Positions 1 through 8,965 of a stretch of 64,000 bases of DNA are shown one piece after another (positions within the stretch are counted from its first letter, which is position 1; each line of letters begins with the position of its first letter). The notes beneath the pieces were generated by a model. It was not told the origin of the DNA and ran no database searches. It worked only from the letters and a program-made list of their open reading frames with translations. Where the stretch lies: contig NZ_JABBDX010000002.1 in assembly GCF_012847335.1 (NCBI RefSeq), forward strand, positions 1 through 64,000, in the 5' to 3' direction. Origin of the DNA: Psychrobacter sp. MF31. Its GTDB lineage: Bacteria; Pseudomonadota; Gammaproteobacteria; Pseudomonadales; Moraxellaceae. Position numbers and translations under genes: made by a program.

Positions 1-53
1 CTGATGGCTTCTAATTTGAATTCTCGGGTATATTGATTGCGTTTGGTGGTCAT
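1..53 (-). CDS. IS3-family transposase OrfA, N-terminal fragment cut by the window edge
   Basis: Read on the minus strand from an ATG at 53, the protein begins MTTKRNQYTREFKLEAIS. This is the usual start of the small HTH protein OrfA of IS3-family elements (basic N-terminus, then an EFKLEA helix). OrfA binds the element ends and supplies the HTH domain of the OrfAB transposase made by frameshifting. Only about 18 residues are inside the window, so completeness cannot be judged. Confidence 0.7.
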   Translation of the reverse strand, partial: MTTKRNQYTREFKLEAI

Positions 54-114
54 ACTATTTTCCTTCTTTGGGTTAGTATAAACCTCTTATGCGCTGTCCA
101 AGTTTATTATGCCA
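1..114 (-). mobile_element. End of an IS3-family insertion sequence next to the CRISPR array
   Basis: This holds the OrfA start and about 60 bp of upstream sequence. On the minus strand the presumed terminus reads TGGCATAATAAACTTGGACA, starting with TG as IS3-family ends do. The boundary at 114 is inferred, because the other end is outside the window and the inverted repeat cannot be checked. Only 13 bp (115-127) separate it from the first CRISPR repeat. Confidence 0.55.
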
Positions 115-127
115 CTACAAACGATAA

Positions 128-1717
128 CTTCATCACCGCATAGGTGACTTAGAAAAAGTCGCTGTTGGCGCGAGGCAAGTATTTTTCCTTCATCACCGCA
201 TAGGTGACTTAGAAATACTATATCTTTAACTTTCAGCGCATCAGTTACTTCATCACCGCATAGGTGACTTAGAAATTGATATTGGGTCGATGATTGAGCG
301 CATTAACCTTCATCACCGCATAGGTGACTTAGAAAAATCGAAGCTGTGAAACAAGCTGGTTGGAATCCTTCATCACCGCATAGGTGACTTAGAAAGTCAA
401 AGCTTGCTAAGGCTTGGACGTTGGTTACTTCATCACCGCATAGGTGACTTAGAAAACCTAATGGCTATGGTTGTCTGTGTTGGGTTACTTCATCACCGCA
501 TAGGTGACTTAGAAATCCAGCGGTCACTAGCGCAATATTTGTACCGACTTCATCACCGCATAGGTGACTTAGAAAGCTACAAAAGCGGATCAGAACGGTC
601 AAAATCGCTTCATCACCGCATAGGTGACTTAGAAATACAACGTTTGAAGCTTGGAGCTGAATTGGTGCTTCATCACCGCATAGGTGACTTAGAAATTATC
701 GCTTAATATGATACCCACTTCGTCTTTCTTCATCACCGCATAGGTGACTTAGAAATTCGATGTTTCGCAATCGCTGTGAAGTTAAGTCTTCATCACCGCA
801 TAGGTGACTTAGAAAATGATAGACTGTTTGCGTCAGTGCTATAGACTCTTCATCACCGCATAGGTGACTTAGAAAATAAATTTCAGCCATTTCTTTTGCC
901 ATCTTGCCTTCATCACCGCATAGGTGACTTAGAAAAACAAAGCCATGGTTGATAGCGACTTCCGCAACTTCATCACCGCATAGGTGACTTAGAAAAAGCA
1001 AATGGTTGATAGAACGCCTGAGCTTAACTTCATCACCGCATAGGTGACTTAGAAATTAATATTCATGTCTGGCAAACACGCAAACCACTTCATCACCGCA
1101 TAGGTGACTTAGAAATGATTTTTTGGTAATGAACAGCGATGGCAGCTTCTTCATCACCGCATAGGTGACTTAGAAAAAGATTGCCACCCGCGAAATTGAG
1201 CGTATTTTCTTCATCACCGCATAGGTGACTTAGAAAGATTGCCGCCGGATTTTTTGCCTCATTCAGCAACTTCATCACCGCATAGGTGACTTAGAAATTA
1301 CATTACTTAAACGTGATTTAGGTAATAGGCTTCATCACCGCATAGGTGACTTAGAAAAGAATCATTATTGCCATGCTTTAGTAGTCACACTTCATCACCG
1401 CATAGGTGACTTAGAAAGAAAGTGGATAGATCAGCGCTTTTGTTAACATCTTCATCACCGCATAGGTGACTTAGAAATCTACAGTTGGGTCAATATTAGA
1501 ACCTAACGACTTCATCACCGCATAGGTGACTTAGAAATATAAGAGCGACACTTTTGGAGTGAAAGGCGCCTTCATCACCGCATAGGTGACTTAGAAATGA
1601 TATGCCGCAGCCATTGATGTCTCCTGCATCTTCATCACCGCATAGGTGACTTAGAAATCTCTAAGCATCATAAATGCTGCTAAACCGTCCTTCATCATCG
1701 CATTTATTTAATTGCCA
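128..1717 (+). CRISPR. Type I-F CRISPR array, 26 intact repeats and one degenerate terminal repeat
   Basis: A 28-bp repeat starts CTTCATCACC and ends CTTAGAAA, with an internal palindrome TCACC-gcata-GGTGA. Identical copies begin at 128 and every 60 bp to 1088, then at 1149, 1209, 1270 and every 60 bp to 1630. A degenerate copy at 1690 keeps only about its first 14 bases. The 26 spacers are 32 bp, except two of 33 bp (1116-1148 and 1237-1269). The CTTAGAAA end corresponds to the type I-F crRNA 5' handle, so transcription should run rightward with the leader on the left. The degenerate repeat on the right fits that orientation. No cas gene lies within the window. Three open frames across the repeats are artefacts of the array. 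Confidence 0.97.
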
Positions 1718-1834
1718 TGCGACAACTGTTGACGTTTATCTCTGTCTACAACTAAAAACGACTTCCATAAAGCTGATTAAAATCGTAAGGTATAGCTTGA
1801 GTGGAGGTTAACTAATTCAAGGGGAATGCCGAAT

Positions 1835-2359
1835 ATGGAAAGTATCACTATTGCTCAATTACAAAAAAAGTCCGTGGGAATTTTTAATGATGTGATTGGT
1901 CTATTTAATATTTATATCCAGCTCATTCGTCCCCGTATCAGCCTTTCAGAAAATTTTCCAATTTATCAAAGGCTGGTTCTAGCTAAACCTACGGTAGTTA
2001 TAAAAACTGATGAAAAAATACAGCTAATAAATAGTTTTGAAATCTTTTATTTGTTAGGAGAATTAAATTCAAACAACAAATTATCTAAAGAAAAAATATT
2101 ATGGGGTCAAATTATAGAAGCCGATTTTTGCATCCGTTACGCATTTTATGAACTAATTGATATTATCGTAAGATACAGTAAAAGTTTAAATATTGAACTG
2201 ATTTATAAGCATATTAATGCCTTTTTGACGCAAGAAATGAAGCAGCAATTATTTAATAAAAAGAGTCTTTCGATCGCTACTTTTTGTGAGGAGCTTAATA
2301 TTCATGAGCAGACTTATTATAAACGTCGTGAAAAGGGCTTGACCGATGTCAACTGCTAG
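1835..2359 (+). CDS. Small HTH protein, first gene of a three-gene tyrosine-recombinase module
   Basis: About 174 residues and not recognised as a named family. The N-terminal two thirds is predicted helical. The C-terminus (KKSLSIATFCEELNIHEQTYYKRREKG) looks like a helix-turn-helix, so DNA binding is likely. The ATG at 1835 is preferred because the ribosome-binding site AAGGGGA (1819-1825) is 9 nt upstream. The ATG at 1826 touches that site and is too close. The gene overlaps the next one by 14 bp, implying translational coupling. It is probably an accessory DNA-binding or excision-type protein for the two large recombinases that follow. AT-rich composition suggests acquired DNA. Confidence 0.75.
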   Translation: MESITIAQLQKKSVGIFNDVIGLFNIYIQLIRPRISLSENFPIYQRLVLAKPTVVIKTDEKIQLINSFEIFYLLGELNSNNKLSKEKILWGQIIEADFCIRYAFYELIDIIVRYSKSLNIELIYKHINAFLTQEMKQQLFNKKSLSIATFCEELNIHEQTYYKRREKGLTDVNC

Positions 2360-4700
2360 ATTTGTCAGATCCCATTACCAATTACGCGAAGAAATTGATA
2401 TTCAAAAAATTAAAAAAACGATTAATAAATTAAATGAAAATGAAGATTTTCATAGGCGTGAGAAATCAGTAATAGCTATCTGTGACATCGTAACCGCTGT
2501 TCATAAATGCTATCGTAATGTCGCTCTTCAAAATCAACTGATTGATAATTTGGTAGCAATTCTGAGTGATAAACCTGTTTCTATGCATGATAGGCAGATT
2601 GGCAAATCTGCGCTCAGTAAAAAACCGCTTATTATGCAAGTTCTAATTTTAATGCAATATGTTGCACTAAGACCTAAAAGTTTGCGCTTTCAGAAAAAAC
2701 TATACTGGCTGGCTATTGCGCTACACACTGCGGTTTTGCTTATGCATTATAATAAGAAAATGCATACGTACAATATTCTAATGCAATTTAAACTGGCTCA
2801 ATTCTCAAAATCGGCAACTCGAACATGGATTTGGCGTGAGCTGCTCGATAAGCCAAATATGAATCCAGCTGACATACTGTCATCATTGGAAAATATTTTA
2901 GAGCCTAAGGACGACGATTCCACTCAAAAAAAATCCTTATCTGACCCTGCAAGAAGACAAATTAGTAAAATTATTGCAGCCTATCAAGAAGCCCACTATC
3001 TTAAAAAAAACATAAAAATAATACCCATCACAGATGTAAGACCGATCAATATTGCAACTCAATCAGCAGATATAGTAATAAATCACGACCAAGAAGAATG
3101 GGAACCAAATAATGGCAGGTTTGAAGGTAATGACTTAGCAACTGCGTCTCAGTTTTATACTCCAATGACAGAAAGCTATGAAGATTTAACGACAAGCTTT
3201 GAAGAAACGATAGATCATTATGGTTCGCCCTTTATTAGTTATGAAGTTAATACGGACTTACCAAAAGGGTTCTCTGTTCCTCTTCAAACTATAGATTTAT
3301 CACTACAGCAAAATCATATATCCCAACAAGATTTAGCTCTTAACTCAAACGTTCGCGTACTTCCAAAAAGCAGTTATCAGCTGCTATTTTCCGTGCTTTA
3401 TCAAGATGCTCAAGCGACAGATAATTTTGATAATCGTACTTGTGCACAAGTTTTATTGTTGTCTATGATTACAGCTTTGCCTGTTAAATCCTTAATTATC
3501 CCAGGATATATCGGTCATTCAAGCATTTTTAAGATTGGTTTAAACCGCATTTATATTCAACACTCGCTTGGTATTACTAAACGGTCAGAAGAGTTCGATA
3601 GCAACAAATATGAAAATAAATTTGATGTTGTTAAAATTCCTTTACCACCGTGGCTGATTAATCAAATTTTAGATCAAGAACTACCATCACAAGAGCAAAT
3701 CCAAAGCTACATCGCCGGTCTGCGCACCAAAATTTGCCTACCCTACTTATCGATAAATCGTATTGAAACAGCATTGCAAGTTATGTTGTCTCGCTATACA
3801 GAAAATAGCAACTCTCATATTGCCGACCTGATTTGTCGATCTCCGGCTTCTCAAGCTCCAGCGATGTATTATAGCAGCCATTTAAGTGAAGAGGTTTTTT
3901 CTCATTATAAATCTGCGTTAACTGTACTTGGTAAAGACAGTCATTTTGACACGTCATACATTACGTCTTGGCACAAATATACGTTAGGTTCAGGGTTTGC
4001 GCTCACAATGGATTATGTTCGTAGCATCATTGTGAAGCTTCAAACATGGACGACTGATAGCACTGACGATAATACTCATTTTAATCGTGTCAGTATCTTA
4101 GTATGGTTTGCATTTTGCTTATTGACAGGGGTTCGACCAAATAACGGTATTGGACGTATAAGTGATATTGATTTAGAAACAGGCTGGCTCATGATTGATG
4201 ACAAACCAAATCGAAGAGTAAAAAGTCATCGGCTTATACCGCTTTGCACGACATTAATACGCTTACTCAAAGAGTATAAAAATTATTTAAATGACTATCA
4301 AATGAGTAACTTAACAAAGGAAAAAATAAGAGAATGCGTTCAAGCAATACAACGAGAAGACGACTCGGCACTGCTGCGATTATTATCAGAAAGTTTTGAT
4401 ACGCTTACTATCATCAAACGTGGTGACGCCTATCATATGGTCAAAGACATCATCGATGCCAACCCTTACTGGACACGTCACTTTGTGCGTACTCAGCTTG
4501 AAAAACGGGGCGTTGATATGGTGCTTATCAATGCAGTAATCGGTCATGAAAAAGCCAGACAAGAAGCGTTGGGTCGCTTTTCTTCCCTAAGTAAATCTCA
4601 GATTAAAAAAGTCAGCTTTGAATTTGAAGACATCGCAAATGAGTTAGGATTAAACGCTATAAATATTCAAAGTTATCGTTATGAGCAAAATTTATCATGA
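2346..4700 (+). CDS. Large tyrosine-recombinase-like protein, catalytic tyrosine apparently replaced
   Basis: 784 residues. The C-terminal 200 residues have the tyrosine-recombinase layout: Arg597 in LLTGVRPNN, a beta-strand region with KSHRLIPL, H712-x-x-R715 in RHFVRTQL, and G733-H734. Where the nucleophilic tyrosine is expected, about 11 residues after H734, the sequence is GRFSSLS with Phe745, so strand cleavage by this protein is doubtful. The roughly 550-residue N-terminal part is not recognised and is far longer than in XerC/D-type enzymes (about 300 residues in all). The gene is sandwiched between the HTH gene (14-bp overlap) and the next recombinase (ATGA-type overlap at 4697-4700). 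It is likely a structural partner in a heteromeric recombinase. Confidence 0.8.
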   Translation: MSTARFVRSHYQLREEIDIQKIKKTINKLNENEDFHRREKSVIAICDIVTAVHKCYRNVALQNQLIDNLVAILSDKPVSMHDRQIGKSALSKKPLIMQVLILMQYVALRPKSLRFQKKLYWLAIALHTAVLLMHYNKKMHTYNILMQFKLAQFSKSATRTWIWRELLDKPNMNPADILSSLENILEPKDDDSTQKKSLSDPARRQISKIIAAYQEAHYLKKNIKIIPITDVRPINIATQSADIVINHDQEEWEPNNGRFEGNDLATASQFYTPMTESYEDLTTSFEETIDHYGSPFISYEVNTDLPKGFSVPLQTIDLSLQQNHISQQDLALNSNVRVLPKSSYQLLFSVLYQDAQATDNFDNRTCAQVLLLSMITALPVKSLIIPGYIGHSSIFKIGLNRIYIQHSLGITKRSEEFDSNKYENKFDVVKIPLPPWLINQILDQELPSQEQIQSYIAGLRTKICLPYLSINRIETALQVMLSRYTENSNSHIADLICRSPASQAPAMYYSSHLSEEVFSHYKSALTVLGKDSHFDTSYITSWHKYTLGSGFALTMDYVRSIIVKLQTWTTDSTDDNTHFNRVSILVWFAFCLLTGVRPNNGIGRISDIDLETGWLMIDDKPNRRVKSHRLIPLCTTLIRLLKEYKNYLNDYQMSNLTKEKIRECVQAIQREDDSALLRLLSESFDTLTIIKRGDAYHMVKDIIDANPYWTRHFVRTQLEKRGVDMVLINAVIGHEKARQEALGRFSSLSKSQIKKVSFEFEDIANELGLNAINIQSYRYEQNLS

Positions 4701-7700
4701 TAATAAATGATATTAAGCCTTCTAAAATTATTGATGAGTTAGCAAAATTTGATGGCAGAAAAAAAGCATATATACCTGATCCTAAAGTTATGGAAAATGC
4801 CAATGAAACCAAGCGGCTTGAAATCACCCTACTGGCTCAGTTTCAAACCGAATGGGAGCGGTTGCGGCAGCTCTATCCTGATGATATTAATAAGTTAAAA
4901 CCCACCAAAAAACATTTTCAAAAAGCCAGTATTATACCGGTATCTTTAGAAGGATTTGCGAAATTCCAAAGCTACGTTCATCGAACTGTCAAGCAGATAT
5001 GTCAAACAGAGAGGCGAATCAAACAAGGCTATCGAGCTGTCAATCGCTTTATTGACTATCAAAATGAGCATTTTATGCTTTTTAATCATCATTACCTTAA
5101 TATTAATATCATACTACCCAAAAAGCTTAATTCACTTGTAATAAACAACAATTGGGTTACTAAAGGCAAGCAGATTAATAAAATCGTACAAGCTGTACGC
5201 AGTCACTGGGAACAAACAAGCGATTATGACCTTAATGAGATACTAGGATGGCTACTTTACTCCGCAGTCATTTACGGCGGCATCAACGATAAATATATGC
5301 TACAAGGCTGGTTTGAAGCCATTCTAAATGGTCAATACCAGCCATTTATCAACAAACGCATAATCATATCCGCGCGATTTGCTCAAAAGAGTTATGGCAA
5401 TGAGCGCGATGATCAGCAAAATCAGCTCTATAACACTCAGCAGATTATTGTTGATTTAGTTAGTCAATGCTGGTTGATACGATATCAAAAGCAAAAATGT
5501 GAGATTAATGTCAATGAAATGCTTGAAAAAGGTGCTGAACATTACGTAATGGGCGTTCTAAAATCAATTCTTGAAGCTGAAGACTTACAGGCTATCACAT
5601 TTAAAAATCTTTTGTCTTGTGCAAGTTACCATTGGGAGATGCTAGATGGCGCTGACATTGATCAAGCTTCAGTAACAGTGCTTACTGGTAAACAAAATAC
5701 ATCAGGGCTAACTGAAACAAATTTTAAACATTTTTTGGAAGATAAATATAAAAAATCGACTATTACATATGACTTAGATGATATTTTAAAGCTGAATATT
5801 AAGACTTCAAAGAATAGCTTAAAAGAAATAGATAACCAAAGCTTGCATGGCAAAAAAATACGGCAATCAGATCTAATCTCTGACCTTGTTAATGACTTTA
5901 AAACAGCAGCAAGACTAAAAGACAAAAAAACGAACCACAAACCTCCTACTTTAGTTGAGAGGATAGAAAAGCGACGTAAGCAGTATAGCGCAGTTAGTGA
6001 AAAAATATTTATAAGCTGGATTTTAGCTTTTCTAGCAGATGATTCATCAAAGAGAATTAAAGATGCATCGTTGCTACAATACATTAAAAGTATTGGCTAC
6101 GAATGGCTATATTTTACAGCAAATCAGTCTATTGAAAGTTGGGACGAAGACGACTTTGAAATACTTTATGAAGATATTTTAGAGTACAAAGCCACAGCTC
6201 GCGGTCATCTTGACATATCTTATTACGCCAAGCTGTTACAGCGCCTTCATAACTTTGCCCATGCAGAATATAATTTGCCGCGTGTTATTATTTCCTATGA
6301 AAAAGGCGGTCGTCGTGTTCGTGCTGAGCTGATTTCACCTCGTATGTACCATGCAATCATCGCGCAAATTTTGCATAGCGTGGACATTTTAGAAAAAGAG
6401 ATGTTCGCATTGATGTTTATTCTTGTTTACCGAACAGGAATGCGAAAAAAAGAGCTGCTTGGACTTCGGTATATTGATATAGAGGGACTAGCTACAAAGG
6501 AGCCATCACTTGTTGTTCGCAGTAATTCGTACCGTGGATTAAAAACAGCGGGCAGTAATCGAAGACTTCCTATTTTTGCCCTGCTTCAGCCCAATGAATT
6601 GGCGTTATTTATAAGGTATGTACAAAGTAATGCCGGTCTTAATCCTAATAATTTTATATTTACATTATCAACCGAAAAAAACCCTATTGATGACCATGTG
6701 CCACTGCAATTGCTAAAGCGCATTTTAAAAGATGTCTCAAAGGGTCAAGATGATACTCTTAATCAAACTTTTCATGCATTTCGGCACACTGCTGTAAGCA
6801 ACCTATCACTTGTACTATGCGGCGATATTGAGCTTGCTCAGGCATTGACCGACTATAACGAAGAAGATATTAACCGTATCAAATATGGTATTCTAGGTGA
6901 ACATATTAACGCTCAAGATCGCTGGTATGCTTTATCTGGAATAATGGGACATTTATCGCCGCAGCGCAGTTTTGAATATTATAATCATGTTGCTGTTTTG
7001 ATGGCAACTTATGCGCTGAGTGCGGCTAATATTGAGCTTCCTGTTAAAACCATTTCTAATATCACCGGTTTTGATAGGAAGCGACTTAAAGAGAATGGCG
7101 CCATCATTGAGCATAACAATATCAGCTTAGTTAGCGTCCGTAACTTATTATTCCGCCGTCTTAGTCAACATAAATCTAAATCGCTTCAGTTAAGCATTAA
7201 CAATACGACAGATTTAGTCAGTCCGCAAAATAGCGTCGAAACGTTATTTATGCGATATGGCATCAATAGTCTTTGGCTACTCTTACAGCAAATTAAATTA
7301 GGTGCTTCTTTAGAACAAGCTGCTATAACTGCTAATATTCCTCTAAGGGATGCACAGACCATCATAAATCGAGCACAGCGCGTAGCCAATGTTTTCTCAA
7401 AACGCGGTAATCCCAGATTCGTTGGCGCAGATGGTCTTCCAAAACATATTGAACATAAAAGCGACTATCGGCTGCTGTCCTCATTGCAAAACCGCGCTCA
7501 AGAATTACGAGATCAATCATTAGGTGACTGGCAATGGTTTATAGCCATATGCCAAGAGCGCCTATCTTATAATAAAGCTTTTGTACCTTTTTCAATAAAA
7601 GAAAACAAAGAGTTCCAACGTTTTATTAAGATTGCTAAACGGCTCCTTCCTGAGAAAAACTGGCTAGTTGGTTATCTTACGGATTTTCAAAATAATCGTA

Positions 7701-7891
7701 ACTTTGCTGACGTTAAAGGCTTACGAGCTATTAATAAAGATAATATTAATACACTCAATATTGGAATAGCCTTGATCGATAATAGATCCTCTACAAATAA
7801 TAAATGGCAATTTTCTCCTCTGCTACGGTTTTTTGTCTATATGGTATTGATAACTGACGAAGAGGTAGCAATTTTGGATAATAAATCATAG
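4697..7891 (+). CDS. Very large tyrosine recombinase with full catalytic set
   Basis: 1064 residues. The catalytic domain is internal, around residues 550-770: Arg583 (RTGMRKKELLGLR), a Lys in GLKTAGSNRRLPI, H693-x-x-R696 (HAFRHT), H752 (MGHLSP) and Tyr761/762 (FEYYNHV). About 300 residues follow the tyrosine, which is unusual because most family members end soon after it. The N-terminal 500 residues are unassigned and probably include SAM-like DNA binding. As the only member of the trio with an intact active site, it should carry out cutting and joining. The stop lies one base from the end of the convergent repressor gene, so no terminator separates them. The element it mobilises is not delimited by any repeat I could find. 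Confidence 0.88.
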   Translation: MIINDIKPSKIIDELAKFDGRKKAYIPDPKVMENANETKRLEITLLAQFQTEWERLRQLYPDDINKLKPTKKHFQKASIIPVSLEGFAKFQSYVHRTVKQICQTERRIKQGYRAVNRFIDYQNEHFMLFNHHYLNINIILPKKLNSLVINNNWVTKGKQINKIVQAVRSHWEQTSDYDLNEILGWLLYSAVIYGGINDKYMLQGWFEAILNGQYQPFINKRIIISARFAQKSYGNERDDQQNQLYNTQQIIVDLVSQCWLIRYQKQKCEINVNEMLEKGAEHYVMGVLKSILEAEDLQAITFKNLLSCASYHWEMLDGADIDQASVTVLTGKQNTSGLTETNFKHFLEDKYKKSTITYDLDDILKLNIKTSKNSLKEIDNQSLHGKKIRQSDLISDLVNDFKTAARLKDKKTNHKPPTLVERIEKRRKQYSAVSEKIFISWILAFLADDSSKRIKDASLLQYIKSIGYEWLYFTANQSIESWDEDDFEILYEDILEYKATARGHLDISYYAKLLQRLHNFAHAEYNLPRVIISYEKGGRRVRAELISPRMYHAIIAQILHSVDILEKEMFALMFILVYRTGMRKKELLGLRYIDIEGLATKEPSLVVRSNSYRGLKTAGSNRRLPIFALLQPNELALFIRYVQSNAGLNPNNFIFTLSTEKNPIDDHVPLQLLKRILKDVSKGQDDTLNQTFHAFRHTAVSNLSLVLCGDIELAQALTDYNEEDINRIKYGILGEHINAQDRWYALSGIMGHLSPQRSFEYYNHVAVLMATYALSAANIELPVKTISNITGFDRKRLKENGAIIEHNNISLVSVRNLLFRRLSQHKSKSLQLSINNTTDLVSPQNSVETLFMRYGINSLWLLLQQIKLGASLEQAAITANIPLRDAQTIINRAQRVANVFSKRGNPRFVGADGLPKHIEHKSDYRLLSSLQNRAQELRDQSLGDWQWFIAICQERLSYNKAFVPFSIKENKEFQRFIKIAKRLLPEKNWLVGYLTDFQNNRNFADVKGLRAINKDNINTLNIGIALIDNRSSTNNKWQFSPLLRFFVYMVLITDEEVAILDNKS

Positions 7892-7892
7892 G

Positions 7893-8522
7893 TTATTTAA
7901 GCTTGCTTCGATGTTCGATAGCGACACCTAAAACTTCAAAATCGGTAAATCTACTATCAATGGTGGGGTAGTCAGGGTTAAGCGCGATGAGCTGAAAGTA
8001 GTCCTTTCCTGTCGCTTCATCATAGCCACAAGGTCGCCACTTTCTGATTACAACATCTTTTGAGCTATTAAGTGCCAATACATAATCACCTGGCTCAGGT
8101 TTTTGACTAGGACTTATTAGTATTAAATCATTTGACTGAAATTTAGGTTTCATGCTGCTATTTGTCAAACTTATCCAAAAAACTTCGTCGTCATAATCAG
8201 TAATAACAATTGGTAAGTAGTTATTTATGGAAGTTTGTTTTAAGTCTTGACTAACGCTAATTTCAAAATCATCCAACACTGGAGCAAAAAAAATATCATG
8301 ATCCAAAAGAAAGTTTTCTGTTTCATCGCCTTTTGTTAAATACTCAATACTGCATCCAAAAAAACTTGCCAAAAGCTGCAAGTATTCAAGTTTAGGCAAG
8401 TTTTCGTTGTCCTCCCAATTTTTTATAGCTGTTTTAGAGACGCCTATCTTCTCACCTAACGCATCTCGAGCAAGATTTTTTTTCTTTCTAAGCCTGTATA
8501 GTCGCTGACCAAGAGTTTGCAT
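7893..8522 (-). CDS. CI/LexA-type repressor, HTH plus S24 peptidase domain
   Basis: 209 residues. Residues 1-65 form an XRE-family HTH (GQRLYRLRKKKNLARDALGEKIGVSKTAIKNWE, written here only to mark it as lambda-repressor-like; the key helix is VSKTAIKNWE). Residues about 95-205 form an S24 autocleavage domain: the Ser sits in NSSMKPKF and the Lys in VVIRKW. Such repressors keep phage or island genes silent and self-cleave on RecA filaments after DNA damage. The gene is divergent from the CII-like gene across an 86-bp region with a clear inverted repeat. It converges tail-to-tail with the large recombinase gene, so it may also govern that module. It is probably the switch for the element in 1.8-10.4 kb. 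Confidence 0.9.
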   Translation of the reverse strand: MQTLGQRLYRLRKKKNLARDALGEKIGVSKTAIKNWEDNENLPKLEYLQLLASFFGCSIEYLTKGDETENFLLDHDIFFAPVLDDFEISVSQDLKQTSINNYLPIVITDYDDEVFWISLTNSSMKPKFQSNDLILISPSQKPEPGDYVLALNSSKDVVIRKWRPCGYDEATGKDYFQLIALNPDYPTIDSRFTDFEVLGVAIEHRSKLK

Positions 8523-8560
8523 AATTTCTCCTATGTATAAGAGTAATCTTATCAGTTGAG

Positions 8561-8603
8561 AAGGTAAGTTTTATGTGATTTAATAGGTAATTAAACTTAC
8601 CTT
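8561..8603. promoter_or_regulatory. Repressor operator, inverted repeat between divergent genes
   Basis: A perfect 11-bp inverted repeat, AAGGTAAGTTT at 8561-8571 and AAACTTACCTT at 8593-8603, lies between the CI-like repressor (starting at 8522) and the CII-like gene (starting at 8621). This is where a CI/Cro-type operator is expected. The spacing between the arms is 21 bp, so these may be two half-operators or two related sites. Confidence 0.6.
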
Positions 8604-8620
8604 ATATTTTGGAGGGTTCT

Positions 8621-8965
8621 ATGCATTCATTATCCAAAAAACAGCTTGCATACTCACGCAATATTCAAGCTCAAATACTGCAAAGCGCCGCAAAGCAAAA
8701 GCATCGTTTTCTTGCAGAATGTGTAGGGGTCAACACTACGACAATTGGGCGGTGGCTGGATACGAGCAATAAAGACAGCCGCTTGACGCAATTTGCTTTG
8801 ATACTAGCCATTTTTGATTTAAAAGTAGTTCCTAGCGACATGCAGTGCTATGACCGCCATAAGATTGACCTCTTATTTCAGTTAGCTAAAGACACTTTTG
8901 AGCGGCTTGATAGCGCTGATGACTTTTTCATAACACCGACTTATCAAGGAGAGGGTCATGAGTAA
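8621..8965 (+). CDS. CII-like phage transcriptional activator
   Basis: About 114 residues. The N-terminal region (AKQKHRFLAECVGVNTTTIGRWLD) resembles the HTH of lambda CII proteins, with the recognition helix around NTTTIGRW. The gene lies directly across the operator from the CI-like repressor, as cII/cro genes do in lambdoid elements. The ATG at 8621 is chosen because GGAGGG (8611-8616) is 4 nt upstream; a TTG at 8609 would place that Shine-Dalgarno inside the gene. The stop overlaps the start of the DUF1376 gene by 8 bp, so the control and replication genes form one transcript. A role as a Cro-like repressor instead of an activator cannot be excluded. Confidence 0.65.
   Translation: MHSLSKKQLAYSRNIQAQILQSAAKQKHRFLAECVGVNTTTIGRWLDTSNKDSRLTQFALILAIFDLKVVPSDMQCYDRHKIDLLFQLAKDTFERLDSADDFFITPTYQGEGHE

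Noticed and set aside
404-1278. Three open frames of about 60-100 codons with repeated LHHRIGDLE or FLSHLCGDE blocks
   Set aside because: They are the CRISPR repeats and spacers read through in phase because 60 is a multiple of three; no start signals and no protein-like content.
128-1717. Spacer matching another part of the window (self-targeting)
   Set aside because: Reading each spacer against the rest by eye gave no convincing match; a proper alignment would be needed to exclude short or imperfect ones.
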